A stretch of 64,000 bases of DNA from Nansenia antarctica (GCA_963989245.1 OZ022349.1:31074693-31138692), one strand, 5' to 3'; counted from the first letter of the stretch, positions 53,089 to 62,430 are shown. Made by a program: numbers and translations. Notes: a model not told the origin generated them from the letters alone.

Positions 53089-55822
53089 CCTCCCACTTGG
53101 TCCATTGGTCCTTTATGCCTAAATGGACCACAACTTTCCCTCTCTTTAATAAAGTTATTTTACTGCTCCTCCACGGGAAGCAGCACGACCAACCGCCTAA
53201 CGTCTCGGTCGAGCGTTGGGAAGATATCGCGGCCTTCGCTCCTTCTTCGTCCTGAATCACCCACGCCTTCTTGCGCATCTTCAATAGGGTGCCAGCCAAC
53301 CCCTCGTGGTTCGCCTTATGGGCCTCCCTTGCCAACAGAGTGCTGATCCATGCAGTGTAGGGGACAAGTGGGATTCCCACCTCCTTCGCCTCCTGGATTC
53401 TTCCGGAACACACCAGCAGCCCCGGCCCTTCGACCTTCTTAACTTCCAGTCTGTCCCAAGTCGTTTTAGGAAATTCTGTTCCATCCTGTGCAGCCCGACA
53501 CAGGTCGCGGAAAGCTGCGTTTAGTTCCTGGACGCCGAGGCTAACTCCGCTTCTTGTCTCCCTCGGGCGAGTAGCCTCCCACTTTGCGTCTTCTGGAGCC
53601 CTCCTGCAAACCAACCACTGCCTAACAGCTCGCCGGACCCACCCAACTACCCGAATGAGCCTGCCTATTTCTCTGAAGCGTTCTGGCTCAATCAGGTCCA
53701 TGAGAGCAGCGCCCCAGAGCCTCTCCCTCTCATGCTCGGGGTCCCTGGAACTCCCAACCGGTGTGGATGTCCCCTTTGCATTTGCTTCCTCCTCAGCTTC
53801 CCCCGCCTCGTCCTCTGCGGCCTCTCTGATTGGGTCATCCTCTGAACTGTTGTTTTTACTTTTCTTGCCCTTCTTGGTGGTTGCCTGATCTTCTGCCTCA
53901 TTCTCATTCTGCTCTCCGTCCTGCTCAGAGCTCCTCTTCCTTTTCTTCTCCTTCCGTGTCTCTGTGCCGGTCTCCTCTTCCTGCTGGTCGTCTGTGCTAC
54001 CGTTCTGCGGACCTTTCACTTTTTTCCCGCTCTTCATCTGCCTGGCCTCTTTGTGTTCCCGCTTGTTAAGTTTCTTCTTGCCAGGGGCCGGCTCCTCTGA
54101 GGCGCCGTTCTGATGTGGCTGTTGGCTCCCGTTAGTCTCGGCCTTGCTGTCAGCTGCTGGCTGCTTGGACTCCTCTGCGCTGCTGGATGCTGCTGAACAG
54201 ATGTCCCAAACCTCGTCATGCAGATTAGATTGGTGGATTTTCAGGCTGTTCCTCATCCAGTTCTGGAACTTTGCCTTCTTTCGTGGAACATTATCATAGG
54301 AACTGACTTGGTTGAGCACATCCTTCAACTTGGCACTGATTCCTGGTTTATTGATGGCGTCTTGAATTTTCTGAATCCACTGTTGCTGTTTGACATCGCC
54401 TTTATTTGACTTGGCCTCATATCCTTTGCCCCCGTACTTCTGATCCTCGGTGATGCATTTGACATGTTCCTTATAGTCGTTACCCCAGAAGTCTTTCCCA
54501 CAGTCTATACATGAGAGAACTTGACACCCACGGCACATATTCACGTGCTTATCGACTTCCTTTTCCTCTGCGAGAGTCATCTCTTTCCCGCCTGGTTGAC
54601 AATTTCCGCAGCGATACCCTCCGCATTTTGGCTCGCACGCGGCGCCGATGCTATCCCAGCTCCACCACTCGAGGACCTCTTTGCTGCTTGCAGCTGTTCT
54701 CCCGGTCCTTTCATGACCTTGCGGCTTCTGGTCTCCATCCTCTTCTTTGGCGCTGGGCGTCTTGCAGGGGGTCTCCTCAAATCTTACTGCCTCCGTTCTC
54801 AGAGAACGCGCAAAGTGCGTCTGGGAGTTGTGTGCGGATCTTTCCCAACTTTCAAACAGGTCTGGGTGCGTTCCTCCCACGGTCTTCCCCAGAGGCCCGT
54901 CCCACAGCACTAAGTCTCCCGTCCTTCTTATCCACCGTGGAGCGAGTCGTCCCTCTCGGTGGCTGATCAAGAGCTCGATTTCCTCAGGTCGGACCAGCTC
55001 TTTCTTCTCGACCCCAGGGAAGAACTTACAGAGTCGCTCTGGACTGATGACCTTGTCTGCACGAGCGATTGTGTCGAGCCCGTAGCATACCATCTCGTGG
55101 GGACTCCATCTGTTGTTGCTCCACGCCCTGACCTTTAGCAGGTATTTGTTAGTCTTGACCCTAACCTTCATTCCACCGACCCCCTGCACAGTCAGTGTTA
55201 CTTGCCTCCGCTCCAGTTGGAGCCGATCGGCGGCCCGGTTGGTGATATAATTTGTGTCGGAGGCGAGGTCTATGAGGGTTCCCAGGGCATTTCCTGCTTC
55301 TGTTTTGACTATCAATGTCATCATTAGTACTGGATGTTCCTCTGGCCCATTCTCCGCGAAGAGACCCCCGCCTTCTGCGCCCGTGCTTAGCGTCATCGAA
55401 GCCTTACTGGTGAATGCGTCCTTCGCCCTCCTTTCCTGTTCAGGGTTGAGTCCCAAAGAGTCCAGGAATTCCCGTTGCTTGTCAGAGAACCCTGGGCCTG
55501 TCTTCTTCCCCTCACTCCACTTGGGACACAGAAGGTAGTGATGACTCGCCCCTCCTTCATTATGTCCAGTCATTCTGCACAGGTACCGGTTACTACACTC
55601 TCCGTCGGCGCCGTGCATGCCCAAACATTTCTGACAGGCTTTGCTTTGCTTTGCTATGGCTCGTTTCTCTGCCAGACTGACACTCTTGAACTTTTGGCAG
55701 AAGAATATTTTGCCACCGTGCTGATCGCTTCCACAGATGTCACACTCTTCTCTTCTTTCCGAGTTCCTGCCCGTGACTCTGGTTTCACCTCGATGTTCCT
55801 CCTCTTCTTCATCTACCGGTGA
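53078..55822 (-). CDS. BEL protease / LYAR-like / pre-integrase fusion protein
   Basis: 848 codons from the TTG at 55624 to 53078, and open upstream to about 55822, so the true start was in Gag before the 152-bp insertion. Numbered from 55624: zinc-rich BEL region (1-40); aspartic protease-like domain (about 95-250, LIDLASDTNYI); conserved BEL block with EWWSWDSIGAACEPKC (319-334); LYAR-like segment 357-595; BEL sequence again by about 645 (IEPERFREIGRLIRVVGWV) up to the N-terminal half of the integrase zinc module (H769, H773). Then a deletion joins, out of frame, to the canonical BEL C-terminus. RT, RNase H and the integrase core are missing. The frame is unbroken, which suggests selection or a young age. 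Confidence 0.9.
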   Translation of the reverse strand, partial: SPVDEEEEEHRGETRVTGRNSERREECDICGSDQHGGKIFFCQKFKSVSLAEKRAIAKQSKACQKCLGMHGADGECSNRYLCRMTGHNEGGASHHYLLCPKWSEGKKTGPGFSDKQREFLDSLGLNPEQERRAKDAFTSKASMTLSTGAEGGGLFAENGPEEHPVLMMTLIVKTEAGNALGTLIDLASDTNYITNRAADRLQLERRQVTLTVQGVGGMKVRVKTNKYLLKVRAWSNNRWSPHEMVCYGLDTIARADKVISPERLCKFFPGVEKKELVRPEEIELLISHREGRLAPRWIRRTGDLVLWDGPLGKTVGGTHPDLFESWERSAHNSQTHFARSLRTEAVRFEETPCKTPSAKEEDGDQKPQGHERTGRTAASSKEVLEWWSWDSIGAACEPKCGGYRCGNCQPGGKEMTLAEEKEVDKHVNMCRGCQVLSCIDCGKDFWGNDYKEHVKCITEDQKYGGKGYEAKSNKGDVKQQQWIQKIQDAINKPGISAKLKDVLNQVSSYDNVPRKKAKFQNWMRNSLKIHQSNLHDEVWDICSAASSSAEESKQPAADSKAETNGSQQPHQNGASEEPAPGKKKLNKREHKEARQMKSGKKVKGPQNGSTDDQQEEETGTETRKEKKRKRSSEQDGEQNENEAEDQATTKKGKKSKNNSSEDDPIREAAEDEAGEAEEEANAKGTSTPVGSSRDPEHERERLWGAALMDLIEPERFREIGRLIRVVGWVRRAVRQWLVCRRAPEDAKWEATRPRETRSGVSLGVQELNAAFRDLCRAAQDGTEFPKTTWDRLEVKKVEGPGLLVCSGRIQEAKEVGIPLVPYTAWISTLLAREAHKANHEGLAGTLLKMRKKAWVIQDEEGAKAAISSQRSTETLGGWSCCFPWRSSKITLLKRGKVVVHLGIKDQWTKWEVFG
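53837..54556 (-). other. LYAR: Captured host segment resembling LYAR
   Basis: Residues 357-595 of the fusion frame. VDKHVNMCRGCQVLSCIDC begins it; a C2HC finger has C372, C375, H387, C390 (CIDCGKDFWGNDYKEHVKC). It continues with ITEDQKYGGKGYEAK, KQQQWIQKIQ, then NVPRKKAKFQNWMRNSLK, all hallmarks of LYAR, a nucleolar zinc-finger protein of cell growth and ribosome biogenesis. A Lys/Glu-rich tail (511-595) matches LYAR's low-complexity middle. The first half of LYAR finger 1 and its start Met are missing. No intron interrupts it, so it derives from spliced RNA. The LYAR assignment is from memory of the family and should be confirmed by search. Confidence 0.88.
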
Positions 55823-55826
55823 GTCT

Positions 55827-55978
55827 TTAACGATGAATTGAGAATCAAGGACCCCAATTGAAATAAGCCAGTGGCTTTCTTGGGTTTTTATCCTGTTAGT
55901 TGACCTTGTATGTAATATGTACTGTCATGTACCTACTTCTGCAAATCTTCTAATAAAGTTTTCAATCAATCAAAAAAA
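55827..55978 (+). mobile_element. 152-bp retro-insertion between Gag and Pol
   Basis: Flanked by GTCT (55823-55826, 55979-55982). Ends CTAATAAAGTTTTCAATC plus AATCAAAAAAA, i.e. a poly(A) signal and A-tail in plus orientation. Removing it restores one continuous minus-strand frame between Gag and the fusion ORF. Looks like the 3' end of a LINE or mRNA; source unknown. Confidence 0.75.
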
Positions 55979-57883
55979 GTCTCTCTCCGTGGCCCTCGTG
56001 AATGCCCTCTTCTCCCATCTGACTGGCCTCTCCGGTGTTCCCCCAGAGGTCTCCGTGGAGCCTCGGATTTGCGCCATCCCCTCAAGGATTACTTCCTGCC
56101 TTTTCAGAAACAGAAGAGCATCGAACCGCTTGTCTGGGGCGACTTGGTTTTTGGGTTTGGTTACAAAGGTAATCCAGCCTTCCTGCACGCGATCTGGCAG
56201 TTGGCTCTCGATGGCCTTAATTACAAGTGGGTTCTTCATAGCGCCCACTTCTCCTAAGTCAGTCAGGTCCATGAGGGCTCTTTCTACTGCCTGAATAAGG
56301 TCGATTGCTTTCCTCGGCTGGTTTCCTTTTACCGCTGGCATTCTTTCCAATTCCTCAATAATTTGCAGCGCGATGGTTGCCTTGTCTCCAAACCGATTCT
56401 CCAAGGCTTTGAATACGTCTTCCGCTGAGCGGTAACTCGATAGTTTGAGCTCCTCGAAAACCCTTCGGTCTATGCTCTCTAGGAGGTGGAGTTTCTTCAC
56501 CTCTGGCGACCCCGATGGGTCTCCCTGCTGCTGCAGGCTTTCCCAATCTTTCCGCCAGCGATGAAAATCTCTCATACACCCGCTGAACACGGGCAGCCTT
56601 GTTGGAGGGAGTTTGATCTTGGAGATGGCTCCAGTGCGGTTGCCTCCATATGTGGCGCTCTCCAGCCCTGCCTCCCGGGCTTGTTCCCATGCTTCCCGCT
56701 GAGCCTCCAGTAGTTTGGCGCGCTCTTGAGCGGCTATTTCTGCTGCCTTCAACTCAATCACGGCCGCCTTCTGCCTTGCCTCAGCGATCTCTTCTTCGGC
56801 CCCCAATTTCACCGTCGCTGTCTCCTTCTCAAACTCGGCCACGCTATCAGCTGACTTCAGTCTTGCCTCAGCGGCTTTCCTTTCCAGCTTGGCAATAGCT
56901 TCTTTATTTTCTCTATTTGTCGCTCGATCTTTGGCCTCTTCTTCGGCGAGAGCGTCGGCCCTTTTCCTCTCATCTTCGGCGAGAGCGTCGGCCCTTTTCC
57001 TCTCATCTTCGGCGAGAGCGTCGGCCCTTTTCCTCTCATCTTCGGCGAGAGCGTCGGCCCTTTCTCTATTTGTCGCACGATCTTTGGCCTCTTCTTCGGC
57101 GAGAACGTCGGCCCTTTTCCTCTCATCTTCGGCGAGAGCGCCGGCCCTTTTCCTCTCATCTTCGGCGAGAGCGTCGGCCCTTTTCCTCTCATCTTCGGCG
57201 AGAGCGTCGGCCCTTTTCCTCTCATCTTCGGCGAGAGCGTCGGTGGCCATTTGCTTTGCTGTGGCGGCCTTGTCGGCCATTTTGTCAGTATTCTCCTTCT
57301 CAATTCTTCCAAATTCAGTCACATACTTTTCCCAAAGTTCATCCCTTTTGTCCTCCAGCTCCTCTAGTGACTTTCTCGTGTTGCACGCCTCAACTACAGG
57401 GATCCACTCCCCCCAGCTTGATAGCAGACTTCGCGCTTTGATGATGAGGTTCTCTGTGAGTGTGCTTCGTTCTTTACAAACGTCGTGGGTTGCCTCTTCT
57501 AGACTGATCCTCTTCGCGCCTTCGTGACTCCGTTCTGCTCGTCTAATTGTGGATGAAAGTTCGATTACCGCGAACGTCGTCCACATGTTGGCCTTTAAGA
57601 CGTGGCCGACCTGTTCAACCTTCTGAGCTCTCTCCTCAGCGGCATTGGTGATGTCTTGAAGAAGCTGACTGTTACCTGTCTCATGTTCCTGACTTGTTTT
57701 GGCCTGCAAACCTTCCTCATAATTGTCGTCTGCAGAGTTTAGGTCTTTCGCGTTTGACAGGAGCGCTATCCACTCGCGTTTCATGTCATCTTCGCCCATC
57801 AATGCCACTGACCTGATGATATGGCGATATCCTCTCTCAAAAGTGACTGCCAACTTTTCCCTTTCGATCTTTAGTGCCTCCAT
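55970..57883 (-). CDS. BEL Gag with amplified coiled-coil repeats
   Basis: 637 codons from ATG 57883. Residues 1-210 are helical. 215-315 is an in-frame 33-bp minisatellite giving about nine ADALAEDERKR repeats broken twice by EEEAKDRATNRE, strongly charged and predicted coiled coil. 422-610 matches the Gag domain found in BEL/Pao elements (DUF1759-like: LPPTRLPVFSG, DFHRWRKDWESL, FKALENRFG). The last two residues and the stop come from the 152-bp insertion, so Gag was originally continuous with Pol. Gag should form the particle. Confidence 0.88.
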   Translation of the reverse strand: MEALKIEREKLAVTFERGYRHIIRSVALMGEDDMKREWIALLSNAKDLNSADDNYEEGLQAKTSQEHETGNSQLLQDITNAAEERAQKVEQVGHVLKANMWTTFAVIELSSTIRRAERSHEGAKRISLEEATHDVCKERSTLTENLIIKARSLLSSWGEWIPVVEACNTRKSLEELEDKRDELWEKYVTEFGRIEKENTDKMADKAATAKQMATDALAEDERKRADALAEDERKRADALAEDERKRAGALAEDERKRADVLAEEEAKDRATNRERADALAEDERKRADALAEDERKRADALAEDERKRADALAEEEAKDRATNRENKEAIAKLERKAAEARLKSADSVAEFEKETATVKLGAEEEIAEARQKAAVIELKAAEIAAQERAKLLEAQREAWEQAREAGLESATYGGNRTGAISKIKLPPTRLPVFSGCMRDFHRWRKDWESLQQQGDPSGSPEVKKLHLLESIDRRVFEELKLSSYRSAEDVFKALENRFGDKATIALQIIEELERMPAVKGNQPRKAIDLIQAVERALMDLTDLGEVGAMKNPLVIKAIESQLPDRVQEGWITFVTKPKNQVAPDKRFDALLFLKRQEVILEGMAQIRGSTETSGGTPERPVRWEKRAFTRATERDFF

Positions 57884-58778
57884 TCTGCCTGTGACTCAGA
57901 AATAACTTGTGTGTACCTGTTTCGTCTTTCTATCTTATATCTTCAGCCCTCTCTGACTCCCTGAGCTGATTTGCGCTGGTCCCTGCACTTCCTTAACTAG
58001 TCTTCGGCAGCGGAACCAGGTTCCCCGTGGGGTCATCCCAGGGATACTGCTAAAAATAAAATAATAAAGTGGGAGAGGATTTTCCTCCCCCCGACGACTT
58101 AATACCCAGGTACACACAAACCTATTTTAATGCAAACAGTCAATAGAGTCACAGAGAAGAGTGCTGGGTGTGGGTAGCTCTCTGGGTAGCTGCTATTAGC
58201 TCGCAATTCCTTTCTTGGTGGGTCTTGTAGGTTAGCCTAGCTGGCTGTGGATTCTTGCAGTTGGGTTAACCAGTTGAAGCTAGCCTGGATTATTTCACTC
58301 CTTGCCTGCCTAGCTAGCTGTAGCTTTGAGTGCTATAAGCTCTACCGCGTGCCTGCTGCGTTATTGCGACAACAGGGCTAACGCTAGCTTAGTTTGCTAA
58401 TGCTACGCTGGCTAGCAAGTGGCTAGTTAGCTACAGTTGCGAGCGCCACGGCTCCGTTGCCGGCCTAGTTAGCTGTGGCTTTGAGTGCTATAAGCTCTAC
58501 CGCGTGCCTGCTGCGCTATTGCGACAACAGGGCTAACGCTAGCTTAGTTTGCTAATGCTACGCTGGCTAGCAAGTGGCTAGTTAGCTACAGCCGCGGGCG
58601 CCACGGCTCCGTTGCCGGTTGGCGGCTGCGTCACTAACCTGACCAGACTTTAGCTTGCTCTTATCTCCGGTGAATGGATCCTTGTCCTCCCGGAGCTTCT
58701 GTTGCGTCCAACCGTGCTTGTTTTTCTTAGCTATCTGACGGTCCGTCCTCCTGCGGTCGTCAGCGGGTGTTTTACAAT
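57884..58778 (-). other. BEL 5' leader with 155-bp tandem duplication
   Basis: 895 bp between the 5' LTR and Gag. AGCTGTxGCTTTGAGTGC recurs at 58316 and 58471, and the copies match over about 150 bp (58316-58625), rich in GCTAGC motifs. I could not identify a primer-binding site with TGG next to the LTR; packaging signals may lie here but none is recognisable. Confidence 0.75.
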
Positions 58779-59162
58779 TGTTCAGCTCTCCCTCTAGTTA
58801 GCTGAATGGTGAATCTTCTGCTTGCTCCGGCAGTACGGGTGAAATTATGAGACTTGACACAATTCGATTTGATTTCCTTCTTCCTCTATTAAACAGATTG
58901 TAAAACTGACAAAACACATTGATCTATTAGTACATGTAAGTAATTAACAGTGAACGAACTAACAGAAAAGATTTAACAAACTACACAATCATTCAGAGCT
59001 CAACTTACCAACTCCCATCTCTCTGTACAACTGACCTCCCGTTTCCCCTGTCACCCAGATCACACTCATTAAGCCCGCCCCCATTTCTATCTAAGCCAAT
59101 CACAAATCAAACAAATTAAAATAACCCCCAAATGAACTACCCTCCCATGGATTAGCCAAACA
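58779..59162 (-). repeat. BEL 5' LTR
   Basis: 384 bp, matches 52705-53088 apart from one substitution, followed by the CTAAC duplication and telomere-like repeats. Confidence 0.9.
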
Positions 59163-59238
59163 CTAACACTAACCCTGACCCTAACCCTGACCCTGACCCT
59201 GACCCTAACCCTAACACTAACCCTGACCCTAACACTAA
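59163..59238. repeat. Telomere-like repeats between BEL and Harbinger 1
   Basis: ACTAACCCTGACCC variants; the continuation of the array interrupted at 52704. Confidence 0.85.
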
Positions 59239-61299
59239 GGCCCAATCCCGATTCTCTTTTTTACCACTTCGGCTCGTTTTGGAGTCACTCGTTTTGGAGT
59301 CACTCGTTTTGGAGTCACTCATTTTGGAGCCAGAGCCGTAGTGGTTCCCCGGGGGAAATGGGACAACCCTTCATGGGACAACCCTAATACGTCATCCGTA
59401 GTGTAATGAATGGGTTAATTCATAGTCAGGACAGCGCATGCGCCTTAGAGAGAGTTCATGATACCACTAGGTGACTGACAGGTGTTGAGAGAACCGAAGT
59501 TATACCTTTGTTGTTATACCTTTGTTGAACCCAGACTCAAGTGTCTTATTATTCTATGTCCAAGTGACATTACACGTAGTATCGTAGAAAAGCATTGACG
59601 CTCGCGATTCATTCACAACTTGATTGAACTTGAACGCTATCAATCGATCAAACAAGTCATCAAATAAAAAAGAATAATGCTTCATTATCATGGGGGAGAG
59701 AAGTTCTACCCGGGATTTGTGTCGTATCAACACCATTCAAATGGTTTCAGATTCCCTGTCCTCTCCCCTATCCAGACACGTTTGAATTGTTCTCCTAACC
59801 CACGGTAAACCACAGCTATTAACCCGCAAAGGGTGCCTCCGGGCACCGTGTTTGTCCGTGAATAACACCGGCTATGAAGGTGGTACAAACACAATACGGT
59901 CATTTTGAGCCATCAACCAACCCGCTGGCACCCCGGGAAGTTATGTTTCGAACCCGAGAGCATGCATAAATGTCTATCCGGAAAGAGTACACTCTCCTCG
60001 GCCGCGGCACGCGCCTCTCCTCGGTAAGGCGGAGGAACGAAAAGCTTACAGCAGGCGGTCTCCCATCCAGGTACTAACACGGCCCAACCCTGCTTGATTT
60101 AGGACAACAGTGCAACAACTTCGAGGCTGAACTTTAGTTACATTTACGGCGTCATATGCCATCAAAGGGAAACATGGAAAAATGCATGACTATGATTTAA
60201 TTTTATGACGTTACGAAATCCGATGTGACAGGAACGCCTATCATGCTGTCAAACACCACAGGTAATAATTTATTTCTAAATAAACATGATTGTACATCTC
60301 TGAAATGTGAATCGCGCACCGATTTATTTCTATTGGGAAGGCTGACGCCGGGGCAGCCTGTGACAAACACACTGTCCCAAGTGCGCTGGACTGTGGAACT
60401 TTCTATGTTAAGCACCTCGGCATAACAGCGATTTTGTTGTTATGCTTGTTGTAAAGAAAAGGTCTATAATGCATTGAAATAACATTAAACTATATAACCC
60501 ATCAACAATATTACATAATAAGTTAACAACTGCTCGGATAGGATTGCGGGTTGTTTTGGTTTAATACGTGCCAAACCAAATTCCTAACATGTTTACATGT
60601 CATGGCAATAAAAGTCTTCTGATTCTGATTCTGATTCTGATTCTGATTCATAGCTGTAAATAAAACATGTCATGCGCGTCTATCATGCACACATCAGCCT
60701 AACGTTAGATGGATAACTTCACATTAAATATGTCTATCATCATCCGCTGTCAAACGCCAAAGGTAATCTTTTATTTCTAAACAGGAATGTACATCTCGAT
60801 GTGAATCGCGCTCCTTATATTATTATATAATATATTATATTATGGGAAGGCTGTGCTTGACGCTTCAATGGGGCTCTCCTGCATAGGCACAATAGCTGCA
60901 TAATAGCGATCTTTTTGTGTTATGCTTGTTGTAAGGAAAAGGTCTATGATGCATTGAAATGACATTAAACTAAGATAATACGATGGTTATCATATTTTTT
61001 CAAGTCTTTAATTACAAGTAATTCCAGAAAAGGTAAATGACATTTCAGGCTCGCTTCCGTATTACGAGAGCGAAAAGAACATTTCTGTAGATGTTTCGCA
61101 ATGCATGCCGGAAGGGAGTCTCATGGCTCCGAATCGAACGAGGGTCAAGATTTTCTCCGTTTGGAGCCATGGAAAACCCTAACCCTAACCCTAACCCTAA
61201 ATGAGTAATGAATTGGGACGCCACTACGGCTACACGTGAACGCGCAAAAGGGAGATTAGGATTGAAAACGGAGCCAGAGTGGTGAATCGGGATTGGGCC
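59239..61299. mobile_element. PIF/Harbinger-type element 1, non-autonomous, TSD TAA
   Basis: Termini GGCCCAATCCCGATTC and its exact reverse complement, followed by imperfect matching inward (GCCGTAGTGG on both sides). TAA at 59236-59238 and 61300-61302 is the 3-bp duplication of this superfamily. 2,061 bp without a transposase frame. Contains a 5S rRNA-like fragment (60043-60103) and a short perfect telomere-like run (61176-61200). Confidence 0.85.
60043..60103 (-). pseudogene. 5S rRNA-like fragment
   Basis: The minus strand reads AAGCAGGGTTGGGCC, GTTAGTACCTGGATGGGAG, ACCGCCTG, then CTGTAAGCTT: the 3' half of 5S rRNA with its C-box promoter, but the stretch normally between CCGCCTGG and GTGCTGTAGGC is deleted. 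The 5' half is absent. A 5S pseudogene or a piece of a 5S-derived SINE. Confidence 0.7.
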
Positions 61300-61302
61300 T
61301 AA

Positions 61303-61362
61303 CACTAACACTAACCCTAACCCTAACCCTGACCCTAACCCTGACCCTGACCCTAACACTAA
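61303..61362. repeat. Telomere-like spacer between two Harbinger elements
   Basis: 60 bp of CCCTAA/CCCTGA variants ending in the TAA target of element 2. Confidence 0.85.
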
Positions 61363-62354
61363 GGCCCAATCCCGATTCTCTTTTTTACCACTTCAGCTCG
61401 TTTTGGAGTCACTCGTTTTGGAGCCATAGCCGTAGTGGTTCCCCTAAGAAATGGGACAACCCTTACTTCTTCTTCTTCTTCTGTTCGAATTTCCGGCAGT
61501 GTAGACGCTTTCGCGCATTACTGCCCTCTACAGTTCAGAGTGATACTCCGCTCGGCACTCTATATCCTCTTATAGAGGTCTGTCTTGTGGAGGAAGGACA
61601 GGACACTTCTCTTCACAGCATGCTGCTCCTTTCCCCGGCTGAACAGGGACTTGTACTCCACAGTGGGTATCCCAATATTCACGACTGCCTACGTCATCAG
61701 CAGTCATTTAAATAGACGCGGTGCGGATGACGCGTTGATAGGATGCGTTCTTCATTGTACATAGGTAAACTCTAGACACTATGCACAAACTCATCAGTAA
61801 TTATAATCAAGCTGTAATATCTAAGTGTTGACAATTCAGCCAACCTCTCTGTCTCATGATATGCCATGTCCCTCAGCATGTAACTTGACTGGGGGCCAGT
61901 GTAGAGACTGGGTCAAGAGATCAGGATATTTAGGACTGACCAGAGTCGGATAACTGGGTTGTCATGACGACCAGCTCCTTTTGGGGATGGCCGTGAATAA
62001 ACTTGTATCTTAATTGTCTACCATGAGCAATCTCTAATTAATTACTTTGGGATCAACCAATCTTGGCCACCGCCCATCATCAGGGAACCATTTATAACAC
62101 GCGTTAAGATTTAGCTTGCAAATTCACACCTCACAATGCTTTCTTCAGCTGAACTTACTTCTGTGTGCTCTAAGCATATTTTTTCAACTGTTTATGAGAA
62201 ATCATGGAAGACCAAGACGTCTTCGACGCACGAGAATACTGATGGAACAGCGTTGGGTATGTACGATCTTTACCGTTTCTTTTTACTTTTTCCTACTGCT
62301 TTTATATTCATTCTATGCATGTTTATGTTTTTATATATGTTCTTATTCCTGTTG

Positions 62355-62430
62355 TAAAGCACTTTGAGCTGCATTTCTTTTATGAACGGTGCTATATAAA
62401 CAAAGCTTTACTTACTTATTACTTACGATT
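62355..62430 (+). repeat. LINE/SINE 3' tail
   Basis: AAAGCACTTTGAGCTGC, then GGTGCTATATAAACAAAGC and TTACTTACTTATTACTTAC tandem bases: the common tail of fish L2-related elements, here in plus orientation inside Harbinger 2. Confidence 0.65.

Larger units (their letters stand above)
52705..59162 (-). mobile_element. BEL/Pao retrotransposon carrying a host LYAR-like segment
   Basis: 384-bp LTRs at 52705-53088 (3') and 58779-59162 (5') differ at one position I can find (AATGAAATAC against AATGAACTAC). CTAAC at 52700-52704 and 59163-59167 is the 5-bp duplication. Minus orientation: leader, Gag (57883-55970), a 152-bp later insertion, protease, LYAR-like segment, pre-integrase region, end of Pol. 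RT, RNase H and the integrase core are absent, so it is non-autonomous. The polypurine tract reads AAGTGGGAGG on the minus strand next to the 3' LTR. Confidence 0.93.

Noticed and set aside
53837..54556. A normal host LYAR gene at this locus
   Set aside because: No introns or own start codon, finger 1 is cut, and BEL coding sequence runs in frame into both sides within paired LTRs.
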